Source: an uncultured bacterium
GTDB lineage: Bacteria > CSSED10-310 > CALFER01
DNA length: 34,465 nt
Assembly: GCA_937951895.1 (NCBI GenBank)
Contig: CALFER010000051.1
Location: 1 to 34,465 of the forward strand
Direction of reading: 5' to 3'
How positions within the stretch are numbered: position 1 is the stretch's first letter; every line of letters begins with the position of its first letter. The notes under the pieces are model-generated. The model was not told where the DNA came from, searched no databases, and saw only the letters and a program-made list of their open reading frames with translations. A program made the translations under genes and the position numbers. Shown piece after piece: positions 1 through 6,906 of the stretch.

Positions 1-99
1 GCGCGGGTTACACCCCGTTCCATCCTTCGACACTCCGCTTCGCTCCGGCTCAGGACGAACGGTTATGGAGGGTTCTTTATGGTCGGGTTCGAACAACCC
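1..99. repeat. Direct repeat copy 1 (left window edge)
   Basis: This 99-bp stretch recurs at 250-348 with three mismatches. It contains a segment of the type CTTCGACACTCCGCTTCGCT followed by CTCAGGA, a common form of dispersed intergenic repeat. The copy begins at the window edge, so its left end may be cut. No gene is visible in 1-384; the open frame through the repeats encodes low-complexity DYTDYTDYF-like text and is not credible as a protein. Confidence 0.85.
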
Positions 100-218
100 A
101 AAATCCCAATAGCAAAAAATTGATGCCGGGTGGCGCCGGCCTCCGTGCCGGCGTCTGACAAACAGCACCCAACATTGTTTGAAAATTCAGACAGCCCCCG
201 GCCTCTCCGCACATCCAC

Positions 219-348
219 CGATTACACTGATTACACAGATTATTTTTCAGCGCGGGTTACACCCCGTTCCATCCTTCGACACTCCGCTTCGCTCCGGCTC
301 AGGATGAACGGTTATGGAGGGTTCTTCATGGTCGGGATCGAACAACCC
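219..348. repeat. GATTACAC-type repeat plus direct repeat copy 2
   Basis: Positions 219-243 hold tandem GATTACAC-like units (CGATTACACTGATTACACAG and onward). They are followed at 250-348 by the second copy of the 99-bp repeat seen at 1-99. The same two ingredients, a GATTAC/GTAATC tract and a CTTCGAC...GGATGA tract, recur together at 4572-4880 with different relative orientation. This points to a composite dispersed repeat family. Confidence 0.8.
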
Positions 349-384
349 CGGATGACCAATTTGAAACGGAAGGTCTGATCTGCC

Positions 385-1176
385 TCAGGTCCGGAACGGC
401 GCCACCCGCCCCATCCCCATCGTCGTCTTCGCCCCGACCCCCGAAAACCAGGAATATGCCGTCAGCACATCCAGATACCACCTCACCTGCTCGGGCAACT
501 TCCGCACATCGAACTCGACAGATCCCACAAACCCGATCTGCCGGAACTTCCCGAACTGGATCATCCGCGTCTCCAGATTGTACCGTTTGATCTGAATCCC
601 ACCCAGAAACGGCTCGAGATCACACACGATCGACGGCTCACCGAACGCCTCCCACTTGCGCGCAATCGATCCGAACACCAGATCCGGTTCGGGCAGCAAT
701 ACCTGCGTCTCGATCCGCCGGAACGCGGTCGGACTGACAAACTCCAAACCCGGATTGTCCACAGGTTCGGCTCGCGACACGATATCCCCGTTCGTCACCA
801 TCACCAGACTCTGTTCGCTCATCCGATCGGCCCGCACATCGGCGGCCTGACCGGAAAAACGCACGGTGCGCGGCTTCACGAGCAGCAACCCGAGCAACTC
901 GTACATCGCCGCCTCGGTGGTCTCATCGAGCGCCGTCACGATCAGCGTGAAGACATTTGTCGCGGGAATGACCTTTTTCCCCTCGCGGCTCTCGAGATCA
1001 CACCGGATGCCGGTCGTGAACGGCTTGACCGGCATCTGCGAATGCAACGCGCCGGCCAGCGCCGGACTGCACCCGTTCACCAGATCCATGAACAACCCGT
1101 GAATCGCACTCCCGCCATACCCCCACACAGCGATATCACGATCACTCGTCAGATCGATCTCAACGCGTAACGGCAT
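385..1176 (-). CDS. cas6: CRISPR-associated endoribonuclease Cas6 (RAMP family), no array nearby
   Basis: Encodes 263 residues, a normal length for Cas6, the RNase that cuts CRISPR precursor RNA within its repeats. Visible support is an N-terminal block with AIHGLFMDLV followed by LAGALHSQ and KPFTTG, typical of Cas6 N-terminal RAMP folds, and a C-terminal glycine-rich loop GVGAKTTMGMGRV close to the end, the hallmark RNA-binding loop of Cas6. The start at 1176 has GGAGGAG upstream with suitable spacing. The gene lies 21 bp after the helicase stop, so the two are probably co-transcribed and the Shine-Dalgarno sits in the gap. No repeats resembling a CRISPR array and no other cas gene are seen in the window, so it is an orphan here. 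Such Cas6 proteins usually serve type III or I systems elsewhere in the genome. The catalytic histidine cannot be assigned with certainty by eye. Confidence 0.85.
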   Translation of the reverse strand: MPLRVEIDLTSDRDIAVWGYGGSAIHGLFMDLVNGCSPALAGALHSQMPVKPFTTGIRCDLESREGKKVIPATNVFTLIVTALDETTEAAMYELLGLLLVKPRTVRFSGQAADVRADRMSEQSLVMVTNGDIVSRAEPVDNPGLEFVSPTAFRRIETQVLLPEPDLVFGSIARKWEAFGEPSIVCDLEPFLGGIQIKRYNLETRMIQFGKFRQIGFVGSVEFDVRKLPEQVRWYLDVLTAYSWFSGVGAKTTMGMGRVAPFRT

Positions 1177-1197
1177 ACTCCATCTCCTCCGCTTCCC

Positions 1198-3417
1198 CTA
1201 ATCTACCCGAAACGCCTCCCGATCGATACCGCTTTCTTTCTCCGCACGCGCGCCCCCCCTCACCATCCCGGCAAGCCTGCCTGCAAAATCCGGTTCGACG
1301 AGCCGCCGCACGTAGGTCCGGATGATGCCGTCGAGCAACTCCCGCGGCATCGAGCCATCCTCCGCGAATGCCATCAGCCTCCGCCGCGCAGTCTCGTCGC
1401 CCCGATACAGCGCCAGAATCTGCCCGATCACTCTCCGGGTCGCCTCCAGTCGGAGTTCTGCGATGAAGCGCGACGGCACGGGTTTGGGGTTCCTCCCCGG
1501 CCCCGCCTGCGTGCAGCCGATATACAGCCCCTTTCGCGCCCGCGTGATCGCCACATAGAACAACCTGCGCTCGCTTTCGATCAACGGCGACTCACCGCGA
1601 GCCTCGTCCGGCATCGCGCGGTCAAACACCGGAATGCTCGTCTCGAGCAGACACGGCATGGCATATTCATGGCAATCCGGAATGATGACATGGTCGAATT
1701 CGAGCCCTTTCGTGCGGAAAACCGATGTCATCAGGATGAGGCGGTCGTCGGGCTGCCCGCAGGAGGGGTCGAGCGACTCGATATGGCGGATGAATGCCCG
1801 CGGATCGAGTTTCAACAGGCGCGCGAACGCGATGAAATGCCGTACGGTGCCGATCCGATCCTCGGCGTCCTCCGCACCCGCCTGCCCCATCGCAACATGC
1901 CGCTCGATCCCGGCCTGCTCCGCGATCCGGCCCAAAACGTCACCCGCATTGCACGCCTCTCGCTCGCTGCACCGCCATGCCTCCTCGAGCAACTCGCGCA
2001 ACGCCTCGGCTCTCCCCTGCTGTTCGAGACTCCAGTGAATCGGCATCTCCCCTGCCAACCGATCGAACACCCCACCAACCCTGCCGCCACCAGCCAAAAT
2101 ACGATCACAGGCGCGATCGAAATCCGCCGCCGGCAGCCTCCGGGAAGGCCGGTTCAGGATGCCGCGCACCCGATCCGCACGCTCCGGGGTGAGGGGTTCA
2201 CGCCAGTCCAGCCCGGTTCGCAGATACTCCAGAAGCAATGTGCATTCCGAGCGCCTGAAGAAGGGTTTCTGCCCCGAGACGCGAAATGGGATTCCGGCAT
2301 TAAGACAGGCGGCCTGCAAGGCATTGGTCTGGGCGAAAATCCGGCTGAGCACGGCGATTTCCGACGGCGGACTGCGATGCTCGACCAGGAGCCGCCGGAT
2401 CACGTCCACCAGCCGGTCCGCCGAGCCAAGCGGTGTATCGTGAGGCGCCACGTGCAGCTCGACATCGAACGAGGCAAACTCGGATGCTTCGAGCGTCTTC
2501 GATGCCCGGTTTTGATTGAGTTCGATCACGTTGCGCGCGAGCTGCGCCGGGAGCGGTCCGAAGCGAAATGTGCTCGAAAGCGTATAGTCCAGCGTCTTTT
2601 TCCGGTTAAAGCGCCGGGGCATGTCGCGCAGGATGAAACCGGGACGCGCGCCTCGCCATTCATAAATGGTCTGATCGTCATCCCCCACGGCCATGACGTC
2701 CGCATGATCACCCGCAAGCATCTCGAGCAGGATCTGTTGCGCGAAATTGATGTCCTGATACTCATCGACGAGCAGATGAGCGATGCCTCCGAACCACTCC
2801 GCAACGATTTCAGGATGCGCCCGGCACACGGCGATCGTTTCGGGAATCGCATCGTCGAACGTGACCGCTCCCGCCGCCGCTCGCTCGATTTCATACCTCG
2901 CATAAATGCGCTCGAAAGCCGGAATCGTCCGGTGACCCGCACGGTCGGGCGGCACGAGATCGTTCTTCCACATGCGGATTGCGCCCAGACACGCCTCGAC
3001 GTCGTACTCCCGGTCGTCGATCTCGCGCAATCGCCTGAGTTCCCGGATGGCGGTTCGCACCCACCGTTTCTGAAGGGAGTCGGATCGTTCGGCGACGAGC
3101 CGGAGCGACTCAGGGAGATATCCGCGCTCGATCGCCTTCGGGAGCAACTGCCACGCGAGCGAGTGGAAGGTGTTGACGCGGACGCGGCCCGAGAGCCCCT
3201 CCCGTTCCAGGCGTTCGTCGAACTGGTCGCGGGCGAGACGGTTGAACATGAGGACGCGGATCGAGGCCGGGTCGACAGCGAGATGCGTGACGAGACGGGA
3301 GAGGCGCCGGACAAGCGTGAAGGTTTTGCCGCTGCCGGCGACGGCGAGGACACGGGCGTGGCGGCCGAGCGGGTGTTTGATGACAGCGAGTTGCTCGTCG
3401 GTGATGCGGCACGGCAT
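1198..3417 (-). CDS. UvrD/PcrA/Rep-like superfamily 1 DNA helicase
   Basis: A 739-residue ATP-dependent 3'-5' DNA helicase of SF1A. Motifs in order: Q-like motif ITDEQLAVIK (residues 5-14), Walker A AVAGSGKT (25-32), motif Ib NTFHSLAW, Walker B LLVDEYQDIN, motif III VGDDDQTIYEWRGA, motif V FRTKGLEFDHVI, and motif VI RRLFYVAITRARKGLYI near residue 630. All core motifs look intact; the Walker B has DEYQD, as in many UvrD-like proteins. The start is well supported, with GAGGAGGT seven bases before the ATG. It lies 51 bp downstream of the permease gene and 21 bp upstream of cas6 on the same strand. The role is likely DNA repair or restart. Whether it works with Cas6 is unknown; co-transcription is suggested only by spacing. 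It is shorter in the C-terminal region than canonical UvrD, so I give no gene symbol. Confidence 0.93.
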   Translation of the reverse strand: MPCRITDEQLAVIKHPLGRHARVLAVAGSGKTFTLVRRLSRLVTHLAVDPASIRVLMFNRLARDQFDERLEREGLSGRVRVNTFHSLAWQLLPKAIERGYLPESLRLVAERSDSLQKRWVRTAIRELRRLREIDDREYDVEACLGAIRMWKNDLVPPDRAGHRTIPAFERIYARYEIERAAAGAVTFDDAIPETIAVCRAHPEIVAEWFGGIAHLLVDEYQDINFAQQILLEMLAGDHADVMAVGDDDQTIYEWRGARPGFILRDMPRRFNRKKTLDYTLSSTFRFGPLPAQLARNVIELNQNRASKTLEASEFASFDVELHVAPHDTPLGSADRLVDVIRRLLVEHRSPPSEIAVLSRIFAQTNALQAACLNAGIPFRVSGQKPFFRRSECTLLLEYLRTGLDWREPLTPERADRVRGILNRPSRRLPAADFDRACDRILAGGGRVGGVFDRLAGEMPIHWSLEQQGRAEALRELLEEAWRCSEREACNAGDVLGRIAEQAGIERHVAMGQAGAEDAEDRIGTVRHFIAFARLLKLDPRAFIRHIESLDPSCGQPDDRLILMTSVFRTKGLEFDHVIIPDCHEYAMPCLLETSIPVFDRAMPDEARGESPLIESERRLFYVAITRARKGLYIGCTQAGPGRNPKPVPSRFIAELRLEATRRVIGQILALYRGDETARRRLMAFAEDGSMPRELLDGIIRTYVRRLVEPDFAGRLAGMVRGGARAEKESGIDREAFRVD

Positions 3418-3468
3418 GCGAAAGACCTCCTCGAGGGAAAACGGAGGCCGGAACGCAATTCTGACAGA

Positions 3469-4482
3469 TCAGCGGATCATCAGCCCCAGAGACAGCCAGA
3501 CCGGCACGGTGAACAGCGCGACGGCGTGGATGATGAGCTGCATCGAGGCCACGAATTCCCACTCGCCGTCGTAGCGCCGCGCGATCAAGGACGCATTCGT
3601 CGCACTCGGGGCCGACGCGATCAGCAGCAGTGCGGTCAGCGCGAGCGGCGGCAGATCGATTCTTCCGCTGCGGATCAGCAGATACACGAGGCCCGGGATG
3701 AGAAACAGCCGGACGATGATCAGGGGCAGAACGTGACGCATGGCGCAACGTTCGGTGCGTCGGCTGCCCGCGATGAAGCCGCCCAGGATCAGCATGGCCA
3801 TCGGCGAGAGCATCTGGCTGAGAAATCCCATGACGGAAAAGAGCATCCGCAGCGGCCGGAAGGATCCCTCCACCCCGCGTGCGGCCTCAGGAATGCCCGG
3901 AATGAAGGCGACGGCGATCCCCGCAAGCAACGCGATGAGGGGTGGATTGAACATCAGCCGGAGTTGCTCGCGGAAACCCGGAGTGTGCCGGCCGGACAGG
4001 AGCAGCACGCCGAGCGTCCACATGAGACCGATCGAGGGGATCGCGGCGATCGATATGTAGACCGTCGCCTGATCCCGCATGGCGGGCGGGGTCACGGCCA
4101 GAATGACGGGGAGGGGCAGGTAAATGCCGTTCTGGATCATCATCATCGCGGTGACGGCACGGTTTTTGGGCGCGGAAGGGCCGGGGGCGAGACGGAAGAA
4201 CAGGGTTCCGAGTGTGTAAGCGAAAACGATCCAGATCGCGCCGATAAGCGCCAGAGTCAGGCCGTCGCCCAGCAACTCGCCGCTGAGGGAGCGGGCCATC
4301 GAGAGAATAAAGGCGCTGGGGATGATGATATCGATGAGCAGGCGGGTCAGGTCGGTGAGCGTATCCTGGGAGATCCAGCGGCGGCGGACGAGGATGTAGC
4401 CTGCGAGCACCAGGATGCCCATCTGGCCGATGATGTCGGCGGAGAGTGTGAGTCCTTCGAGAAAGGTCGGTCGAACCGGCAT
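3469..4482 (-). CDS. AEC (auxin efflux carrier) family permease
   Basis: A strongly hydrophobic protein of 337 residues with about ten predicted membrane segments in two halves, matching the AEC/MleP-type carrier family (Pfam Mem_trans) in length and pattern. Early segments read GQMGILVLAGYILVRRRWIS and LLIDIIIPSAFILSM, and a C-terminal half follows a cytoplasmic loop. Bacterial members move carboxylates or related metabolites across the inner membrane; the substrate cannot be read from sequence. I chose the ATG at 4482 because AAGGGGGA lies about seven bases upstream. A GTG ten codons further out (4512) opens the same frame but has no comparable ribosome site. It is first in a leftward group with the helicase and cas6, without an obvious functional link. 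Confidence 0.85.
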   Translation of the reverse strand: MPVRPTFLEGLTLSADIIGQMGILVLAGYILVRRRWISQDTLTDLTRLLIDIIIPSAFILSMARSLSGELLGDGLTLALIGAIWIVFAYTLGTLFFRLAPGPSAPKNRAVTAMMMIQNGIYLPLPVILAVTPPAMRDQATVYISIAAIPSIGLMWTLGVLLLSGRHTPGFREQLRLMFNPPLIALLAGIAVAFIPGIPEAARGVEGSFRPLRMLFSVMGFLSQMLSPMAMLILGGFIAGSRRTERCAMRHVLPLIIVRLFLIPGLVYLLIRSGRIDLPPLALTALLLIASAPSATNASLIARRYDGEWEFVASMQLIIHAVALFTVPVWLSLGLMIR

Positions 4483-4571
4483 GAACGTGTCCCCCTTCTT
4501 CCGGCGGAGCACGATATCAGATCCGAAGCGGCGAATACATAGCCCGCTTCTGCCGGAATCCGCTCCCCCCC

Positions 4572-4708
4572 CTTCATCGAATTAAGTAAGGTGTCCCTTT
4601 AATTCAAAATCCCGGGAATGACTGAAGTAATCGGTGTAATCGGCGTAATCGGCGGATGCGTGCATGACCGACCCGGGCTTCGACTTCCGCTCAGCCCGAT
4701 CGGGATGA
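4572..4708. repeat. 137-bp direct repeat, copy 1
   Basis: Identical over 137 bp to 4744-4880, with a 35-bp unique spacer between the copies. It holds a short inverted repeat, GAATTAA...TTAATTC, around AGGTGTCCC, then tandem GTAATCGG units, then a CTTCGACTTCCGCTCAGCCC...GGATGA block. The sequence between the permease start and 4902 holds only these repeats and a run of eight C at 4565-4572; I see no gene there. Confidence 0.95.
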
Positions 4709-4743
4709 GATTTGGTCTTACCTGCGAAGCCGAGTATCGCCCT

Positions 4744-4880
4744 CTTCATCGAATTAAGTAAGGTGTCCCTTTAATTCAAAATCCCGGGAATGACTGAAGT
4801 AATCGGTGTAATCGGCGTAATCGGCGGATGCGTGCATGACCGACCCGGGCTTCGACTTCCGCTCAGCCCGATCGGGATGA
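4744..4880. repeat. 137-bp direct repeat, copy 2
   Basis: Base-for-base identical to 4572-4708. A perfect duplication with a short spacer suggests a recent event or active gene conversion. It ends just 22 bp before the putative -35 box of the metal-sensor operon. Confidence 0.95.
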
Positions 4881-4902
4881 AAAGAACGAAACGAAGATGG
4901 GC

Positions 4903-4931
4903 TTGATTCTGCGGGGAATGCCTGATACAAA
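4903..4931 (+). promoter_or_regulatory. Candidate sigma70 promoter of the metal-efflux operon
   Basis: TTGATT at 4903-4908 and TACAAA at 4926-4931 are separated by exactly 17 bp. Each matches the consensus at four of six positions. The start of transcription would fall inside the G-tract operator that follows. Confidence 0.4.
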
Positions 4932-4953
4932 TATAGGGTATGGGGGTATCCTC
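4932..4953. promoter_or_regulatory. Candidate CsoR/RcnR-type operator (G-tract with flanking inverted repeat)
   Basis: A GGGGG core (4942-4946) is flanked by an imperfect inverted repeat, TAGGGTAT on the left and ATCCTCTA on the right (six of eight positions pair). G- or C-tracts with A/T-rich inverted flanks are typical of operators of this regulator family. It lies 26 bp before the regulator start and overlaps the predicted transcription start, which fits autorepression. Confidence 0.5.
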
Positions 4954-4978
4954 TACCTTGCCCCCGAAGGAGCCCGGA

Positions 4979-5257
4979 ATGAAGGAATGCACCGACGCCC
5001 GCGACACATCGAAACTCATCGCCCGCATGAAACGCATCGAAGGCCAGACCCGCGCCATCACCCGCATGATCCAATCCGATCACGACTGCATCGAAATTCT
5101 CCGCCAGATCAACTCCATCACCGGCGCACTCCGCGGCGTCCGTAACCAAATCCTCACCGATCATCTCGAACACTGCGTCCGCACAGGCCTCGCTTCCGAC
5201 ACCCCACGCGAAACCCTCATATCGGAACTGACCGAAACCCTCCGAAAGGCCCGCTGA
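4979..5257 (+). CDS. Metal-sensing transcriptional repressor, CsoR/RcnR/FrmR family (DmeR-like)
   Basis: A 92-residue all-helical repressor of the DUF156 family. Family landmarks are ARMKRIEGQTRAI near the N-terminus, CIEILRQINSITGALRG in the middle and LTDHLEHCV in helix 2-3. The candidate metal ligands are Cys37, His62 and Cys66, the same C-H-C spacing (H-x3-C) used by copper-sensing CsoR; a nickel/cobalt sensor of the RcnR type would normally have His at the last position. The start at 4979 is preferred over an upstream ATG because GAAGGAG ends six bases before it. The gene is followed after one base by a DmeF-like efflux pump, so it most likely represses that operon and releases DNA when metal binds. 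The actual metal is uncertain: the pump suggests cobalt or nickel, the ligand set suggests copper. Confidence 0.92.
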   Translation: MKECTDARDTSKLIARMKRIEGQTRAITRMIQSDHDCIEILRQINSITGALRGVRNQILTDHLEHCVRTGLASDTPRETLISELTETLRKAR

Positions 5258-5258
5258 C

Positions 5259-6308
5259 ATGACTCGCCAACCCAAACCACCTCTCCACTCCGCCACGCTC
5301 CAAGCCATCACCCACTCCCATCAATTCGGCTCGATGAGCATCGAAAATGAACGACGAACACTCTACGTCGTCATCCTCACCGCCCTGACCATGATCGCCG
5401 AAGTTATCTTCGGATACCTCACCGGCTCCATGGCCCTGCTCGCCGACGGCTGGCACATGGGAACCCATACGCTCGCGCTCGGAATCAGCTACGCCGCCTA
5501 TGTCCTGGCCCGCCGCTTCAGCCAATCCACACTCTTCGCCTTCGGAACCGGTAAATTCGGCGTCCTCGCAGGTTACTCGAGCGCCCTGTTCCTGGGCTCG
5601 GCAGCCGTGCTCATGATCTGGCAGTCCATCATGCGGTTTGTCCATCCGGTCGAAATCGCATTCAATCAGGCGATCCTGGTCACATCGATCGGATTGGCGG
5701 TCAATCTGGTCAGTATCCGGATTCTGCACGGGGGAGGCGAGCACGGACACGAGCACGAGCACGAGCACGATTACGACAACGGGGAGAGCGGAAAACACGG
5801 GCGGGAGCATGACCACAGTTTTCGCGCGGCATACTTGCATGTGATCGCGGATGCCCTGACGAGCGTGTTTGCGCTGGTTGCCCTGACGGCTGGGAAATAC
5901 GCCGGCTGGGTGGCTCTCGACCCCATCGTCGGCGTGCTGGGCGGGATCATGATCTGTCGCTGGGCGCTTCAACTCATCAAAAGCACGGCGCTCATCCTGC
6001 TCGACGGCGGAATCGAACGGGCGATGTCGGACACCATTCGACAGACAATCGAATCGGACGGAGACAGCCGCGTCGCCGATCTGCATGTCTGGCGAGTCGG
6101 ATCGGTGGACGCCGCCGCGATCGTCTCGGTGGTCACCGGCGAAGCCCGATCACCCTCGGATTACACCCGCCGCCTCACGACTCTCCCGAATCTCCAGCAC
6201 ATCACTGTCGAGGTACACTCCTGTCGGGACGAAGACTGCCACACACACTGCATCTGCGGCTCAGACAAAGAACACCCGGACAATTCCATACGTGCAGATT
6301 CCCGCTGA
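5259..6308 (+). CDS. dmeF: Cation diffusion facilitator, DmeF-like Co/Ni efflux transporter
   Basis: A 349-residue inner-membrane metal/proton antiporter of the CDF family. The N-terminal part contains NERRTLYVVILTALTMIAE and GSMALLADGWHMGTHTLALG, the transmembrane metal-site region in the form seen in DmeF proteins. A His/Glu-rich loop (HGHEHEHEHD) follows transmembrane segment 4. ADALTSVFALVALTAGKYAGW carries the second pair of site residues, and a C-terminal cytoplasmic domain follows. The last 30 residues are rich in Cys and His (SCRDEDCHTHCIC), a possible extra metal-binding tail. It starts one base after the regulator stop and is probably translationally coupled. The dmeR-dmeF arrangement is known in rhizobia for cobalt and nickel resistance; applying it here is inference. 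Confidence 0.9.
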   Translation: MTRQPKPPLHSATLQAITHSHQFGSMSIENERRTLYVVILTALTMIAEVIFGYLTGSMALLADGWHMGTHTLALGISYAAYVLARRFSQSTLFAFGTGKFGVLAGYSSALFLGSAAVLMIWQSIMRFVHPVEIAFNQAILVTSIGLAVNLVSIRILHGGGEHGHEHEHEHDYDNGESGKHGREHDHSFRAAYLHVIADALTSVFALVALTAGKYAGWVALDPIVGVLGGIMICRWALQLIKSTALILLDGGIERAMSDTIRQTIESDGDSRVADLHVWRVGSVDAAAIVSVVTGEARSPSDYTRRLTTLPNLQHITVEVHSCRDEDCHTHCICGSDKEHPDNSIRADSR

Positions 6309-6357
6309 CAGTCGGTTGTCATTCCGACAGTCGCTTTCGACAGGGAGGATGATCATC

Positions 6358-6822
6358 ATGAACCGCAACACGGCAGTTCTAATCGCAATGATACTTATCA
6401 TGGCCATCACGGGCTGTTCCGGACCATCGTCGATCGGATCGTCTCGAATGGAGCTCCGCGCCGAAAAGGTCTCCGTGCCGATCCCCCCAGGCTGGGTGCT
6501 CGATTCATCGCAGATGTGTCATCGGAATGACTCGACGGGCATTCTCATGATCGAACCGCTCGACGGGATTCGCTTCGTGGACCGGGCCGATGCCATGTCA
6601 GCCGAGTGGAGCGCCACGGTGCGTTCGCGAACACAGATTCGGCTCGGCGATCATGACGCGATCCGAGTCACTCTCGACGTCGGCACCGGTGCCGTGATTG
6701 ACCGTTTGTACATTGACATGGGAGATTCCATCGTGTGGGTTTCGTTCTCGGTGCCTGAACCCGATCATCCCGTGGAAGCACCCGCCATCGATCGTGTGCT
6801 TCTTGCCTCAAAAATCGGATAG
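6358..6822 (+). CDS. Small lipoprotein of unknown function
   Basis: Encodes 154 residues. The N-terminus is a lipoprotein signal: basic start MNRNT, a hydrophobic stretch, and lipobox ITGC with Cys20. The rest has no family I recognise. It contains PIPPGWVLDSS and IDRLYIDMGDSIVWVSFSVP, compatible with a small beta-rich domain like those of lipoproteins handling stress-type peptides, but I assign no function. The start at 6358 is chosen because GGGAGG lies nine bases upstream. An overlapping ATG at 6349 is too close to the ribosome site, and the longer open frame reaching back into dmeF is antisensible text in the wrong frame. It sits 49 bp after dmeF and may be in the same transcript. Confidence 0.75.
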   Translation: MNRNTAVLIAMILIMAITGCSGPSSIGSSRMELRAEKVSVPIPPGWVLDSSQMCHRNDSTGILMIEPLDGIRFVDRADAMSAEWSATVRSRTQIRLGDHDAIRVTLDVGTGAVIDRLYIDMGDSIVWVSFSVPEPDHPVEAPAIDRVLLASKIG

Positions 6823-6859
6823 GCTGCGCGCACGCATTTTTATTCCTCCCCGGTCGCGG

Positions 6860-6865
6860 TATAAT
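6860..6865 (+). promoter_or_regulatory. Candidate -10 box upstream of the secreted propeller gene
   Basis: A perfect TATAAT lies 42 bp before the ATG at 6907. The hexamer 17 bp upstream is TTTTTA, a poor -35 match (three of six), so this is only a weak prediction. Confidence 0.3.
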
Positions 6866-6906
6866 AAGAGGGTGTTCTCAAAATCTTCACGATCGAGGAG
6901 ACTCCC

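Noticed and set aside
130..378. Short frame with DYTDYTDYF text at the left edge, and a similar one at 4754-5311
   Set aside because: Both are translations of GATTACAC/GTAATCGG repeat tracts and are not protein-like.
2526..3458. A 310-codon minus-strand frame inside the helicase gene
   Set aside because: Ser/Arg-rich shadow in another frame of the helicase; no domain or start signal.
1669..4542. A 957-codon open frame on the plus strand
   Set aside because: It lies antisense to the helicase and permease genes, whose motifs and ribosome sites are clear; its text is low-complexity Arg/Glu/His-rich, as expected for an antisense frame in GC-rich DNA.
4565..4572. Run of eight C as a phase-variable tract
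   Set aside because: It lies in intergenic repeat sequence outside any coding region, without a promoter spacing role that I can see.
5217..6086. A 289-codon minus-strand frame
   Set aside because: Antisense to the dmeF-like gene; no recognisable domain and no ribosome site of its own.
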